Shown: positions 1 to 8,693 of the stretch, in pieces
Layout: every line of letters begins with the position of its first letter
How positions within the stretch are numbered: the first letter of the stretch is position 1
Source: Ectopseudomonas alcaliphila
GTDB taxonomy: Bacteria > Pseudomonadota > Gammaproteobacteria > Pseudomonadales > Pseudomonadaceae
DNA length: 64,000 nucleotides
Reading direction: 5' to 3'
Assembly (NCBI RefSeq): GCF_900101755.1
Contig: NZ_FNAE01000004.1
Coordinates: 1 to 64,000, forward strand
Translations under genes and position numbers: made by a program
Notes under the pieces: model-generated
What the model was told of the DNA's origin: nothing
The model's database searches: none
Seen by the model: the letters and a program-made list of their open reading frames with translations, nothing else

Positions 1-2
1 TT

Positions 3-152
3 CGAATGTCTCGGATCTGCGCGAACTCACTAGCTCGTGCAAAGGCTTGGGCGCCTACCTATCCAGAATGGAGCCCACCTGATGACTGGAACTGGAAGGC
101 GGTAGAAAGCCATGCTCGCCGGCTTCAGCGAGTTCTAAAGAAGGTCACCTAA
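3..152 (+). CDS. C-terminal end of unknown protein (5' truncated by window)
   Basis: An open frame enters from the left edge and stops at TAA 150-152, giving the last 49 residues of a protein. The tail is rich in Trp, Arg and Lys (a PEWSPPDDWNW stretch followed by a basic helix ending RVLKKVT), which looks like real protein composition. I do not recognise the family. It lies just upstream of a transposase remnant and may be part of an older mobile or accessory segment, but that is inference from position only. Confidence 0.4.
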   Translation, partial: RMSRICANSLARAKAWAPTYPEWSPPDDWNWKAVESHARRLQRVLKKVT

Positions 153-423
153 CACCTCGTATATGGACTCGCCCCAAAAGTAGTGAGCAAAGCTTCTCTT
201 CTGCACCTGTCGTCAGTGCGGTTGCATTCGTATATCCGGCCTGTTCTGGGCTTTCCGCCCTGGCCATTCTGTAGTTCGCGCAGCGGGGGCCAAGCGTTCA
301 ATCGATCCCCGGGATCATCGTTGTTATCGGCCTTGTTCCGCTGTAGGACTCGCCTGTTTCGACAGTGCTGTTGCTCACCACAACCACAAGAAAACCATCA
401 CGCCTTCCTGATCACCCTCGCCG

Positions 424-597
424 TCAGGCGGGCTTTGTGCTCTGCCAATTGCCATTGAAGCGCCGCTCGTGGCACCACACCGCCCAGCAGATCCGCACCA
501 GTTTGTTGGCCAGGGCCGCCTTCTCGTGGCCCCTCACGGCGGGGCGCGCCCATCTGTAACGCGAGTGATGCCGCTTCAACTTTGACCATCTGCCGCA
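424..597 (-). pseudogene. IS110-family transposase C-terminal remnant
   Basis: Read on the minus strand, this stretch encodes about 57 residues ending in ALANKLVRICWAVW followed by CHERRFNGNW, the characteristic C-terminal signature of IS110/IS116/IS902 transposases. An in-frame stop (598-600) cuts the frame on its N-terminal side and no catalytic DEDD domain is present, so this is a degraded fragment and not an active element. The rest of the 153-883 gap has no convincing gene; 770-815 is noticeably AT-rich. Confidence 0.55.
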
Positions 598-883
598 TCA
601 CGCCGCATAGACGCCGTGCAGGCCGTGCAGAGCGCATCAGGCGCGAGAAGGGCAACGCGATGCCCTTCTGTTCTACACGGAGGAAGGGATCAGGGCGCAC
701 GGTGACCCAGCCTGTAAACGTGCTTGCCAGTCGAAGACTCGGGTATCGCGATGGGGGCGATGCCTGTACTGGGTTTATATTTATTGATTTAAAATATTTA
801 TAGGATTAAGAGTTTCTGAGGGTGCACTCCAGTCCGCGTGACCGCGCCGGGTGCAGCCTTCCACCTGATCAGGAAAATAGGCC

Positions 884-1375
884 GTGAACAACCCTACTTA
901 CCCGCAAACCGCGAGGCTGGAACTCGTCATGAGTCTCGCCGTGATCATCGATGAAGGCGTTGTGTTGGGGCGCTGTGCCGATGGTTACCGTGTCAATTAC
1001 CCGATCATCGGTGGCACCTTCGAATGCCAGGGTGTCAAGGGCAGGGTGCTGCCAGGTGGTGCCGACACCTACCGCCTGCGGCCGGACGGCGTAGGAGAGC
1101 TGGATGCCCGCTACAGCCTGGTGAGCGATGACGGCGATCTGATCAACATCCATAACACGGGGTTGCTGCTGTTGACCGAGCAGGGCAGGGCCTTGGAGAG
1201 CCAGGATGTCTGGCCGCTCCCCGAGCGCGAATACCATTGCACCTGCACGCCGCGCTTTCAGGTGGCCAATGGCGCGTTGGGCTGGCTCAACCAGCAGGCC
1301 TTCATCGGCCGGGTTCACTACCCCACGGCCGACCGGGTGCTGATCCACTGTTTTGCCTTGCAGGCCGTCGGCTAG
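884..1375 (+). CDS. DUF3237 domain-containing protein
   Basis: A 163-residue cytosolic protein without signal peptide or membrane segments. The sequence fits the DUF3237 family: an N-terminal strand with the pattern LELVMSL, a glycine-rich middle (IIGGTFECQGVKGRVLPGGADTY split over residues 42-64) and a C-terminal FIGRVHY strand. The start is GTG at 884 with only a weak AGGA upstream; no better in-frame start is seen. DUF3237 proteins have no firm biochemical role and often sit in aromatic or hydroxy-acid catabolic loci. The gene is convergent with the TetR regulator at 1406-2020. Confidence 0.75.
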   Translation: MNNPTYPQTARLELVMSLAVIIDEGVVLGRCADGYRVNYPIIGGTFECQGVKGRVLPGGADTYRLRPDGVGELDARYSLVSDDGDLINIHNTGLLLLTEQGRALESQDVWPLPEREYHCTCTPRFQVANGALGWLNQQAFIGRVHYPTADRVLIHCFALQAVG

Positions 1376-1405
1376 CTGCGCTGAACAACGTACCGGGTTA
1401 CACCG

Positions 1406-2020
1406 CTAGCGGGCGATCATGCCCTGCAGGATCAGGCCGCTGGTCAGGCGGACCTGGCGCCGGTGCTGCTCGAGATCCATTGGCTCGCTGCTGGTCAGGC
1501 GCAGCAACTGCAGGTGCGAGTAGTCGTTGAGCAGGAAGGCCGCCAGCTCCACATCGAGATCGGCGCGCAGCTTGCCGCGCTCCTGCAGGTCGCGCAGCAG
1601 GCTGGCGATCTCGTGCTGCAACTCCTCGTTGAGGCGTTTGTATTTTTCCGGCAGGTCACTTCGATCACCGCCTAGCACATGCAGCAACAGCTCGCGCCAG
1701 ATCGGCGCCGGCAGCATGCCGAGGGCATGATCCACCAGCACCTGTTCCAGGTAGCACAGCGCGTCGAGCGGGTCGTCCAGCTCGGCCATGTGGATGCGTG
1801 CATCCAGCAGAGCCGTCTCGTCGGCTTTCTGCAGCATTTCCAGGAGGATCTCCTGCTTGGAGCTGAAGTACTTGAACACCGTCGGCGGTGAGACGCCGGC
1901 TTCCCGGGCGATCTGCTCGATGGTGGTGTTCTCGAACCCCTGCCGTTCGAACAGGGCTACACCCGCTTCACCGATGGCCTTGCGGCGCATGGCCTTCTGA
2001 CGTTCGCGCAGACCGCTCAC
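1406..2020 (-). CDS. TetR/AcrR-family transcriptional regulator
   Basis: A 204-residue regulator with the typical TetR N-terminal helix-turn-helix at about residues 33-52 (TIEQIAREAGVSPPTVFKYF) and a divergent all-helical C-terminal ligand domain. It starts at GTG with a good GAGGAG ribosome site upstream. It is divergent from the serine hydrolase operon (2175 onward) across a 154-bp AT-rich gap, so the parsimonious inference is that it controls that operon and itself. The ligand is unknown. Confidence 0.9.
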   Translation of the reverse strand: MSGLRERQKAMRRKAIGEAGVALFERQGFENTTIEQIAREAGVSPPTVFKYFSSKQEILLEMLQKADETALLDARIHMAELDDPLDALCYLEQVLVDHALGMLPAPIWRELLLHVLGGDRSDLPEKYKRLNEELQHEIASLLRDLQERGKLRADLDVELAAFLLNDYSHLQLLRLTSSEPMDLEQHRRQVRLTSGLILQGMIAR

Positions 2021-2174
2021 TGATGTTTCTCCTCGTCCTGATGGCGTGCTCCGCGAGCATAACGGAAGTAGGTTTTCATACGTAAATATTTTATTGACTA
2101 AAGATTTTTATTAAGGCAATTATTCTGTCACATCTGCCGCGTGCAGAGCTTCCTGCAAGAAAGGACAGAGGTTC

Positions 2175-3446
2175 ATGACTTCCTCCGTAAACGCCCCGCT
2201 CGCCAGCTCCCTGGCCCGCCACTACGCCGAAGCCCACGAGGCCCTGCAGCACGCGCAGGCGCCGCAGCCCTTCATGAGCGGTTTCCCCCCGGTCGAAGCG
2301 CAACGGGTCACCTGGGACAACTGGATGCGTCCATCCTTCAACAAATGGGGCTTCCGCCATCTGGAGCGCCTGCGGCCGAGCATCAGCGTGCCCTGCGGCC
2401 AGGCCATACACGCGCTGCCCGAGGCTTTGCAGGATCTTGATGGCTTCACCTTCGCCAGCGAGTGCGGCCTGAGCGTGCGCCTGGACGAGCATCTGCTGGC
2501 CAGTCATACCGATGGCTTCATCGTGCTGAAGTCGGGGCAGGTGGTGTACGAGCGCTACTTCAACGGCCACGGCGTCAATGATCGCCACGTCATGTTCTCG
2601 GTGACCAAGTCGCTGATCGGCACCCTGGCCGAGCAACTGATCCACGCCGGCAGGCTCGACCCCGAGCGCCTGGCCGGCGACTACGTGCCGGAGTTCGCCG
2701 GTGGTGCCTACTTCGATGCCAGCGTTCGCCAGTTGCTGGATATGGCGGTGGGCATCTCCTACACCGAGCAGTACGACGACCCGGCCTCGGAAAGCTCGCA
2801 GTTCGGCTACGCCTGCGGCTTCCAGCCGGCGCCGGCGGCGTTCGCCCAGTACGCCTCGCTCTACCAGTTCCTGCCATCGCTGCGTAAGCGCGGCGAGCAT
2901 GGCGGGTTGTTCCACTACGTCACGGCGACCACCGAGGCGCTGGCCTGGGTGATGGAGCGGGCCTGTGGTGAAGCCTGTCACGAACTGCTGGCGCGGATCT
3001 GGACGGCGATCGGCTGCCAGCGCGACGGTTATTTCATGGCCGATCCCTGGGGGCGTGGCGTGGCCGGTGCCGGCTTCAACGCGACGCTGCGTGACATGGC
3101 GCGCTTCGGCCTGCTGCTGGCCAATCGCGGCCAGCACCAGGGCCGGACGCTGCTCGCGCCGCAGGCCATCGAGGCCATCGCCGACGGCGCCGACCCGGCG
3201 GTCTACGCCCAGGACGATGAGTTCGCCCAGTGGATGCCGGGCGCCTCTTACCGCAGCCAGTGGTACGTGTTCAACGACCACAGTCGCGCCATCGTCGCCG
3301 GCGGCATCCATGGCCAGTACCTGTTCGTCGACTTCGCGGCCGACGTGGTGATCGCCAAGCAGTCCTCGCTTCCCGAAGCGGTGGGCCTGTTCGACGTCGA
3401 CAACGTCCGCGCGCTGCGCGCACTCGCTGCTCACCTGCGCGACTGA
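2175..3446 (+). CDS. NylB-like serine hydrolase (beta-lactamase/transpeptidase fold)
   Basis: A 423-residue cytosolic protein of the class C beta-lactamase/esterase superfamily. The nucleophile motif SVTK lies at 142-145, a Tyr-containing second motif (FHYVT) at about 246-250, and a C-terminal GGIHGQYLFVD motif. SVTKS and GIHGQ resemble 6-aminohexanoate-dimer hydrolase (NylB/EstB group), so an amide or ester of a small acid is a plausible substrate; this is family knowledge, not proof. It is the first gene of a run with an outer-membrane barrel protein, a polyamine-type binding protein and an aldo/keto reductase, divergent from a TetR regulator. Confidence 0.85.
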   Translation: MTSSVNAPLASSLARHYAEAHEALQHAQAPQPFMSGFPPVEAQRVTWDNWMRPSFNKWGFRHLERLRPSISVPCGQAIHALPEALQDLDGFTFASECGLSVRLDEHLLASHTDGFIVLKSGQVVYERYFNGHGVNDRHVMFSVTKSLIGTLAEQLIHAGRLDPERLAGDYVPEFAGGAYFDASVRQLLDMAVGISYTEQYDDPASESSQFGYACGFQPAPAAFAQYASLYQFLPSLRKRGEHGGLFHYVTATTEALAWVMERACGEACHELLARIWTAIGCQRDGYFMADPWGRGVAGAGFNATLRDMARFGLLLANRGQHQGRTLLAPQAIEAIADGADPAVYAQDDEFAQWMPGASYRSQWYVFNDHSRAIVAGGIHGQYLFVDFAADVVIAKQSSLPEAVGLFDVDNVRALRALAAHLRD

Positions 3447-3586
3447 GCCAGCCCCCCCAAAGGAACAAGAAAGATCTGGTGGCCCGCGCAGGCGGGCTTG
3501 CCGGTTTGCAGCCGGGCGACGAGTGCCCGCCCGGTCTGCTTTGCAACTGCCCTGTGACACAAAAACAACTTACCCAGGAGCATTTC

Positions 3587-4915
3587 ATGATCCGCGTTCC
3601 CTCTACCTCCACGCTGCTGGCCGTCGCCGTGCTGAGCAGCTCCCAGGCCATGGCCGGGTATACCTTCGAGGAAGGCAACCTCTCCGGCGAAGCCACGCTT
3701 ACGGTCGGTGGCGCGACTCTCTCCACGCGCAACGTCAACTTCGGCGCCGGTCGTGTCGACCAACGCAACGGCCGCAACGACGGCACCCGTATCGACTGGC
3801 AGGAGTTCTACCTCAAGCCCGGCGTGACCCTGAAATACGCCATCGACCCCGATTTCGACCTGATCGCCGGTGGCTCCGTGGTGGCGGCCAAGACCTTCGG
3901 CGACGGTGATGCCGGCGGTTTCACCCGTGGCTCGGACGGCTACACCGCAACGGAGGAGGCCTATGCGGGCTTTCGCGCGGGGGAGTGGACCTTCACCGCA
4001 GGGCGGCAGAATTATCTGGTCGGCAACGGCTTCATCGTGATGGACGGCAACCTAGATTCGCGAGGCGACGGTGCCTACTGGCTGGGGCCGCGTACAGCCT
4101 TCCGCGATTCGGGCATCCTCGCCTGGGATCATGGTGCGCTCCGGGCACAGGCCTTCAGCCTGCGCACCGACTCGCACCTGGGCGACTTCCGTCTCAACGG
4201 CGCCAACCTGGACTACGACCTGGACGGCCAGGTGACCCTCGGCGCCATGGCCATGAAGGTGGATTCGCAGACCAACACCTATGCCACGCCACTGCGCCGT
4301 GACGGCATGCAGGTCTACAACTTCCGCGCGCTGCAGGGCAAGCTGCCGGGCCTCGATGCGCTGACCCTCAACGGCGAGTACGCCGTGCAGCGTGGCAGTG
4401 GCGATGGCGTCGACTACGACGCCAAGGCCTGGTACGCGCAGGCCGACTATGCCTTCGAGGCGCTGCCGCTGAGCCCGGTGCTGGGGTATCGCTACGCGGT
4501 GTTCTCCGGCGATGACGACCTGGCCGACAACACCCAGAAATCCTGGGATCCGCTGAGCAAGGGCTTCATCGACTGGGGCACCTGGCTGGTCGGTGACGTG
4601 ATGGGCAACTACGTGCTGTTCAACAGCAACCAGCGCGTGCAGCAGTTCTCCCTCAAGACCCGCCTGAGCGAGACGCTCACCCTCGGCGCCATCCACTATC
4701 AGTTCTGGCTGGATCAGAACAACTACCAGGGCATTGCCGTGGACAATCGTCGCTTCGCCAACGAGAACGTGGTGTTCCTCGACTGGACACCGACCGAGCG
4801 CCTGTACACCTCGCTGTCCTACAACTGGGTCGACGCCAAGTCGGCGGCCAGGCAGGTGTTCGGCGATGATGAGCGCTTCAGCGCCCTCGAACTCTACTTC
4901 ACCTACCGTTACTGA
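3587..4915 (+). CDS. Outer-membrane beta-barrel porin-like protein (alginate-export-like)
   Basis: A 442-residue protein with a clear signal peptide (MIRVPSTSTLLAVAVLSSSQAMA) followed by amphipathic beta-strand repeats rich in Tyr, Asp and Gly and ending in the aromatic FTYRY expected for outer-membrane assembly. The strand pattern and the GRQNYLVGNGF motif resemble the alginate-export/porin-like group more than OprD. The frame is open further upstream to 3230, but ATG 3587 has a CAGGAG ribosome site and begins the signal peptide. A 140-bp gap with a small GCCCGC hairpin (3482-3497) separates it from the hydrolase. It likely admits the operon's substrate. Confidence 0.75.
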   Translation: MIRVPSTSTLLAVAVLSSSQAMAGYTFEEGNLSGEATLTVGGATLSTRNVNFGAGRVDQRNGRNDGTRIDWQEFYLKPGVTLKYAIDPDFDLIAGGSVVAAKTFGDGDAGGFTRGSDGYTATEEAYAGFRAGEWTFTAGRQNYLVGNGFIVMDGNLDSRGDGAYWLGPRTAFRDSGILAWDHGALRAQAFSLRTDSHLGDFRLNGANLDYDLDGQVTLGAMAMKVDSQTNTYATPLRRDGMQVYNFRALQGKLPGLDALTLNGEYAVQRGSGDGVDYDAKAWYAQADYAFEALPLSPVLGYRYAVFSGDDDLADNTQKSWDPLSKGFIDWGTWLVGDVMGNYVLFNSNQRVQQFSLKTRLSETLTLGAIHYQFWLDQNNYQGIAVDNRRFANENVVFLDWTPTERLYTSLSYNWVDAKSAARQVFGDDERFSALELYFTYRY

Positions 4916-4936
4916 GCACCGCCAGGAGACACCGCG

Positions 4937-6034
4937 ATGAAAGCACTACCTATGGTCGCCGCCCTGACCCTGGCACTGACTGGCGCCGCTGGCGTTCATG
5001 CAGAGCCGCGCACGGTGAGGATCTACAACTGGATCGAATACATGCCGCCTGAGATTCTCAAGGGTTTCGAGGCAGAAACCGGCATCCGCCCGGTGTACGA
5101 CGTGTTCGACAGCGCCGAAACCCTGCAATCCAAGCTGCTCACCGGCAACTCCGGCTATGACGTGGCCTTCCCGGGCAGCGCGTCGCTGGGCACCTTCATC
5201 GGTGCTGGTACCTTCGAGAAACTCGATCGCAGCAAACTGCCCAACTGGCATTTGCTGGACGAAACCTTCATGGCCGAGCTGGCCAACAGCGGCGATGAAG
5301 GCAACCAGTACGCCGTACCCTACATGTGGGGGACCAACCTGATCGGCTACAACGTCGACAAGGTACGCGCGGCGCTGGGGCCGGACGTGAGGCTCGATAG
5401 CTGGGATGTGATCTTCAAGCCGGAGAATCTCTCCAAGCTCACCTCATGCGGGGTCGGTTTCCTCGATTCACCCGGCGACATCCTGCCGATTGCCTTGGCC
5501 TATCTCGGCCTCGATCCGAACTCGGAGAAGGCTGAGGACTATCGCAAGGCGCAGGACCTGATGATGACGATCCGCCCGTACATCACCTACTTCAACTCCT
5601 CGCGCTACGGTTACGACCTGGCCAACGGCGATATCTGCGTGGCGGTGGGCTGGTCCGGGGGCATCGAGCTGGCGCGCAAGATGGCCGTGGCGGCCGGCAA
5701 GGGCGTGAAGATCGATATGTTCCTGCCCAAGGAGGGCGCGCCGCTGTGGTCCGACGTGATGGTCATCCCCAGGGGCGCGCAGAATGTCGAGGAGGCCCAT
5801 GCCTTCATCAATTACCTCTTGCGCCCGGAGGTGATCGCCAAGGCCAGTAACGCCATTGGTTACCCCAACCCCAACAAGGACGCCACGCCCTTCGTCGACC
5901 CCGAGGTGCGTAACAATCCCAGCATGTACATTCCGGCTGACAGGATGAGCTCCCTGTACGCGCTCAAGGCCCTGTCGTTGAAGGCCGAGCGTATCCGCAT
6001 GCGTACCTGGAACAGCATCCGTACCGGCAAGTGA
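4937..6034 (+). CDS. Polyamine-type ABC substrate-binding protein (PotF/SpuD-like)
   Basis: A 365-residue periplasmic binding protein with a signal peptide ending near residue 22 (VHAEP). The mature start VRIYNWIEYMPPEILKGFE and the later YAVPYMWGTNLIGYN block are typical of PotD/PotF/SpuD/SpuE solute-binding proteins for putrescine or spermidine. No ATPase or permease gene accompanies it here, so it either feeds an ABC transporter encoded elsewhere or serves as a binding or sensory partner. It starts 21 bp after the porin stop with a CAGGAG site, so it is almost certainly in the same transcript. Confidence 0.88.
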   Translation: MKALPMVAALTLALTGAAGVHAEPRTVRIYNWIEYMPPEILKGFEAETGIRPVYDVFDSAETLQSKLLTGNSGYDVAFPGSASLGTFIGAGTFEKLDRSKLPNWHLLDETFMAELANSGDEGNQYAVPYMWGTNLIGYNVDKVRAALGPDVRLDSWDVIFKPENLSKLTSCGVGFLDSPGDILPIALAYLGLDPNSEKAEDYRKAQDLMMTIRPYITYFNSSRYGYDLANGDICVAVGWSGGIELARKMAVAAGKGVKIDMFLPKEGAPLWSDVMVIPRGAQNVEEAHAFINYLLRPEVIAKASNAIGYPNPNKDATPFVDPEVRNNPSMYIPADRMSSLYALKALSLKAERIRMRTWNSIRTGK

Positions 6035-6106
6035 GCCGCACCGGCGCGGTGGGGCATGGCCCGCTGCGCCGGTTGCGCATGACCTTTCGCCATTCAAGGA
6101 GCGGGT

Positions 6107-7060
6107 ATGTCCGCAAGCAAAGCATTGGGCAACACCGGGTTGAGGATTTCGCCGCTGGTGCTGGGTGGCAACGTGTTCGGCTGGACGCTGGATGCGCGCG
6201 CCTCGTTCGAGCTGTTGAGCGCAGCCTTCGAGGCCGGGATTACCACCCTGGACACGGCCGATGTGTACTCCAACTGGGTCGAAGGGCACGCCGGGGGCGA
6301 GTCCGAGCTGATCATCGGTCAGTGGCTGGCCGCCAACCCTGGCCTGCGTGATCGCCTGACCCTGTTCACCAAGGTCGGCGCCGCGATGGGCGAGGGTGGC
6401 GGGCTGTCGCGCCAGTGGATCGTGCGTGCAGTGGAGGACTCGCTGCGGCGCCTGCGCACCGACTACATCGACCTGTACTTTTCCCACTATCCCGACGTGC
6501 AGACGCCGCACGAGGAAACTCTGCGGGCTTACGAAAGCCTGATCGCCAGCGGCAAGGTGCGCGCCATCGGCGCTTCCAACTACAGCCTCGAGCAACTCGA
6601 CGCCGCCCAGGCGATTGCCGCCGATGCCGGCTTGCCGAGCTATGGCGTGCTGCAACTGGAATACAACCTGTACGACCGCCAGGACTACGAGACGCAGCTG
6701 CAGGCTTATGCCCAGGCCAAGGGGCTCGGCGTGGTCAGCTACTTCAGCCTTGCTTCCGGCTTTCTCAGCGGCAAGTACCGCACGTTCGACGATATCCGGC
6801 AGGCAGCACGGGCCGAGGATCTGGAACGGTATTTCACGGAGCGTGGCCAGCGCATTCTGGATGCCCTGGCACTGCTCAGCGAGCAGCTCGGCATCAGTCC
6901 CGCCAGCATTGCGCTGGCCTGGTTGATGGCGCAGCCGGGGATCAGCGCGCCGATCGCCAGCGCCACCAGCCTGGCGCAGTTGCGTGCGTTGCAGGCTGCC
7001 ATGACGCTGGAACTGGACGAAGCAGCATTGCAGATGTTGCGCCAGGCGAGCGCCTGGTGA
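6107..7060 (+). CDS. Aldo/keto reductase
   Basis: A 317-residue NADPH-dependent oxidoreductase of the aldo/keto reductase superfamily. The tetrad is visible as Asp49 and Tyr54 (TLDTADVYSNW), Lys89 (LFTKVG) and His127 (YFSHYPD). A C-terminal LAWLMAQPGISAPIASAT segment contributes to the cofactor site. It starts at ATG with AAGGAGCGGG upstream and follows the binding protein by 72 bp, so it probably ends the operon begun at 2175. The physiological aldehyde or ketone is unknown. A perfect 8-bp-stem hairpin (7065-7084) follows the stop. Confidence 0.9.
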   Translation: MSASKALGNTGLRISPLVLGGNVFGWTLDARASFELLSAAFEAGITTLDTADVYSNWVEGHAGGESELIIGQWLAANPGLRDRLTLFTKVGAAMGEGGGLSRQWIVRAVEDSLRRLRTDYIDLYFSHYPDVQTPHEETLRAYESLIASGKVRAIGASNYSLEQLDAAQAIAADAGLPSYGVLQLEYNLYDRQDYETQLQAYAQAKGLGVVSYFSLASGFLSGKYRTFDDIRQAARAEDLERYFTERGQRILDALALLSEQLGISPASIALAWLMAQPGISAPIASATSLAQLRALQAAMTLELDEAALQMLRQASAW

Positions 7061-7064
7061 ATGT

Positions 7065-7084
7065 GCGTCGCCACACGGCGACGC
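7065..7084. terminator. Short GC hairpin between convergent genes
   Basis: GCGTCGCC, loop ACAC, GGCGACGC: a perfect 8-bp stem just after the aldo/keto reductase stop and before the convergent OprD stop. There is no clear T-run, so it is a possible transcription barrier and not a confident intrinsic terminator. Confidence 0.4.
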
Positions 7085-7099
7085 GAGCTGCGGGATTCG

Positions 7100-8398
7100 T
7101 CACCAGATCGGCAGGTTGTAGGTGACCATCAGGCGCGTCTGGTTTTCGTCGCGGAAGGCAGCGCCAGCAGGGAAGTCGTTACGGTAGAACGACTGCCGAA
7201 CGCGCAGGCCGACGCCGCGCAGTGGGCCGTCCTGGATCACGTAGCCCATTTCCCACTGGGCTTCGCGCTCCTTGCGGTCATCGACGCCGAAGGCCGCCAG
7301 TTCGATGTTGTCACCGCGCACGTAGCGCAGGCGCGCGGTCAGGCCGGGCACGCCGGCAGCGGCGAAGTCATAGTCCCAGATGGCCTGCCACATGCGTTCC
7401 CTGGCATTGAGGTAGTCGGAGCTCATGGTCATCTCGCTGATGCCCATCAGCTCGGTGCCGGAGATGTAGGGCGTGGCGGTGTCGCCGCCCTGGTGGGCAT
7501 GGCCGAGGGTCCAGCGGTGGCCGCCGAGGCCGTAGGCAAATTGCAGCGACAGGTGTTGGTTGTCCACCTTGCCGGCATCGGCGCTGCCGTTCTCGTCGCT
7601 GAAGAAGGCGCGCAGGTCGGTGCTCAGGGTGCCGGGGCCGACCGGTATCCTGTGCAGGGCGCCGAGGTAGCCCTGCTCATAGAGGTCAGCCACTTCCAGG
7701 TAGTGGGCCTTGAGCGTCAGTTCCGGCGTCAGGGCGTAGTCGCCACCGACGAAGGCCATGTGCGAGGTAGTCGCGCGACCATTGAAGCGGCCGTTGGGCG
7801 AAGCGACGGTCATGGCCTCGTAGTCGCTGGAATTGCGCTTGGCGATGCGGTCCACGTAGCCACCGTGCAGGGTCAGGCCGTCGATCTGCGAGGAGGTCAG
7901 GTAGCCGCCGCGGAAGGTCTGCGGCAGCAGGCGCGACGGGCTGGAGAGCGCCGACGGCAGCGCCAGGTTGAGGTCGCCGGCCTGCAGCAGGGTCTTGTCG
8001 ATCTTCATCTTGCCGGTCAGGCCCAGGCGTGAATATTCGTCGGCGGCGCGCCCGCTGCTGGGTGATACCGGCAACAGTTCGGTGCCGCTGCGATCTGGCG
8101 AGGAGTCCAGTTTGACGCCCAGCAGCCCGGTGGCATCCAGGCCGAAGCCCAGCGGACCTTCGGTGAAACCGGACTGGAACTTGAGGATGAAGCCCTGTGC
8201 CCACTCACGTGCTTCGGACTTGGCGCCGTCGTCCTGGTAGTCGCGATCCAGGTAGTAGTTGCGCAGGGTCAGGTTGGCGTGACTGTCTTCGATGAAGCCC
8301 TGGGCCTGGGCACCCAGGGACATTGCGACGCTGCACAGGGCGACGGCATGGGGCAGGGGGCTGCGCGCGAATACAGCGTGAAGAGGCCGTGTAGGCAT
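7100..8398 (-). CDS. OprD-family outer-membrane porin
   Basis: A 432-residue porin with a signal peptide (cleavage near residue 33, AQAQG) and the OprD opening pattern GFIEDSHANLTLRNYYLDRDY, ending in YNLPIW as expected for a barrel terminus. OprD-family porins take up carboxylates and aromatic acids in pseudomonads. It is divergent from an AAHS-type MFS transporter (8694) and next to the hydroxycinnamate genes, so a hydroxycinnamate or hydroxybenzoate substrate is inferred. Related in architecture to the second OprD protein at 33401-34672. Confidence 0.92.
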   Translation of the reverse strand: MPTRPLHAVFARSPLPHAVALCSVAMSLGAQAQGFIEDSHANLTLRNYYLDRDYQDDGAKSEAREWAQGFILKFQSGFTEGPLGFGLDATGLLGVKLDSSPDRSGTELLPVSPSSGRAADEYSRLGLTGKMKIDKTLLQAGDLNLALPSALSSPSRLLPQTFRGGYLTSSQIDGLTLHGGYVDRIAKRNSSDYEAMTVASPNGRFNGRATTSHMAFVGGDYALTPELTLKAHYLEVADLYEQGYLGALHRIPVGPGTLSTDLRAFFSDENGSADAGKVDNQHLSLQFAYGLGGHRWTLGHAHQGGDTATPYISGTELMGISEMTMSSDYLNARERMWQAIWDYDFAAAGVPGLTARLRYVRGDNIELAAFGVDDRKEREAQWEMGYVIQDGPLRGVGLRVRQSFYRNDFPAGAAFRDENQTRLMVTYNLPIW

Positions 8399-8483
8399 GC
8401 TCGGTACCTTTTTTGTTGTTATCCGGCGGATTGCCGTTGCGCACAGAGGATGGAATCGCTCATCGGCCTAATCAAATGATTAT

Positions 8484-8498
8484 GTCCGATTATCGAAC
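8484..8498. promoter_or_regulatory. PcaR/IclR-like operator before the MFS gene
   Basis: GTCCGATTATCGAAC is an inverted repeat around a central T with one arm mismatch, matching the GTTCGATWATCG boxes seen before pcaR, pcaI and quiC in this window. It lies in the divergent gap between the OprD porin and the MFS transporter. Binding by PcaR or the second IclR protein is inferred. Confidence 0.5.
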
Positions 8499-8506
8499 GT
8501 TAAATT

Positions 8507-8518
8507 AATTAACTAATT
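8507..8518. promoter_or_regulatory. Shared 12-mer AATTAACTAATT (ferulate block)
   Basis: AATTAACTAATT; its exact reverse complement occurs at 9979-9990 before ech. Both copies lie about 8-9 bp after an ATCGAACG sequence. A shared operator for transporter and catabolic genes is inferred; the binding protein is not identified and no regulator gene lies within this block. Confidence 0.45.
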
Positions 8519-8693
8519 CGTAACGAATCACTGCAAATCGATTTAACTGTTTGTTTTTAAAGGAGTGATCGAACTGAGCTGGGGTGTCTGGGTTGGGGAT
8601 GTTTTTTTAGTTTTGTTTGTTAATCTTTTTGCATCGAGGCCGACGTGTCTCGGCGCCACTCCTGAACAAAAACAACAAGAGCGAGGCTCCGCC

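Noticed and set aside
183..700. Several plus- and minus-strand open frames in the first 0.7 kb
   Set aside because: They do not match any family; only the short minus-strand IS110-like tail at 424-597 is recognisable.
2091..3560. Long minus-strand open frame opposite the serine hydrolase
   Set aside because: It is a high-GC antisense shadow: no family motif, and the plus strand carries a clear SVTK hydrolase.
3230..3586. Upstream extension of the outer-membrane protein frame
   Set aside because: It overlaps the hydrolase gene, lacks a ribosome site, and the signal peptide starts at 3587.
5468..6655. Minus-strand 395-codon frame opposite the binding protein and aldo/keto reductase
   Set aside because: Antisense shadow spanning two well-identified genes, rich in Gln/His/Arg as such shadows are.
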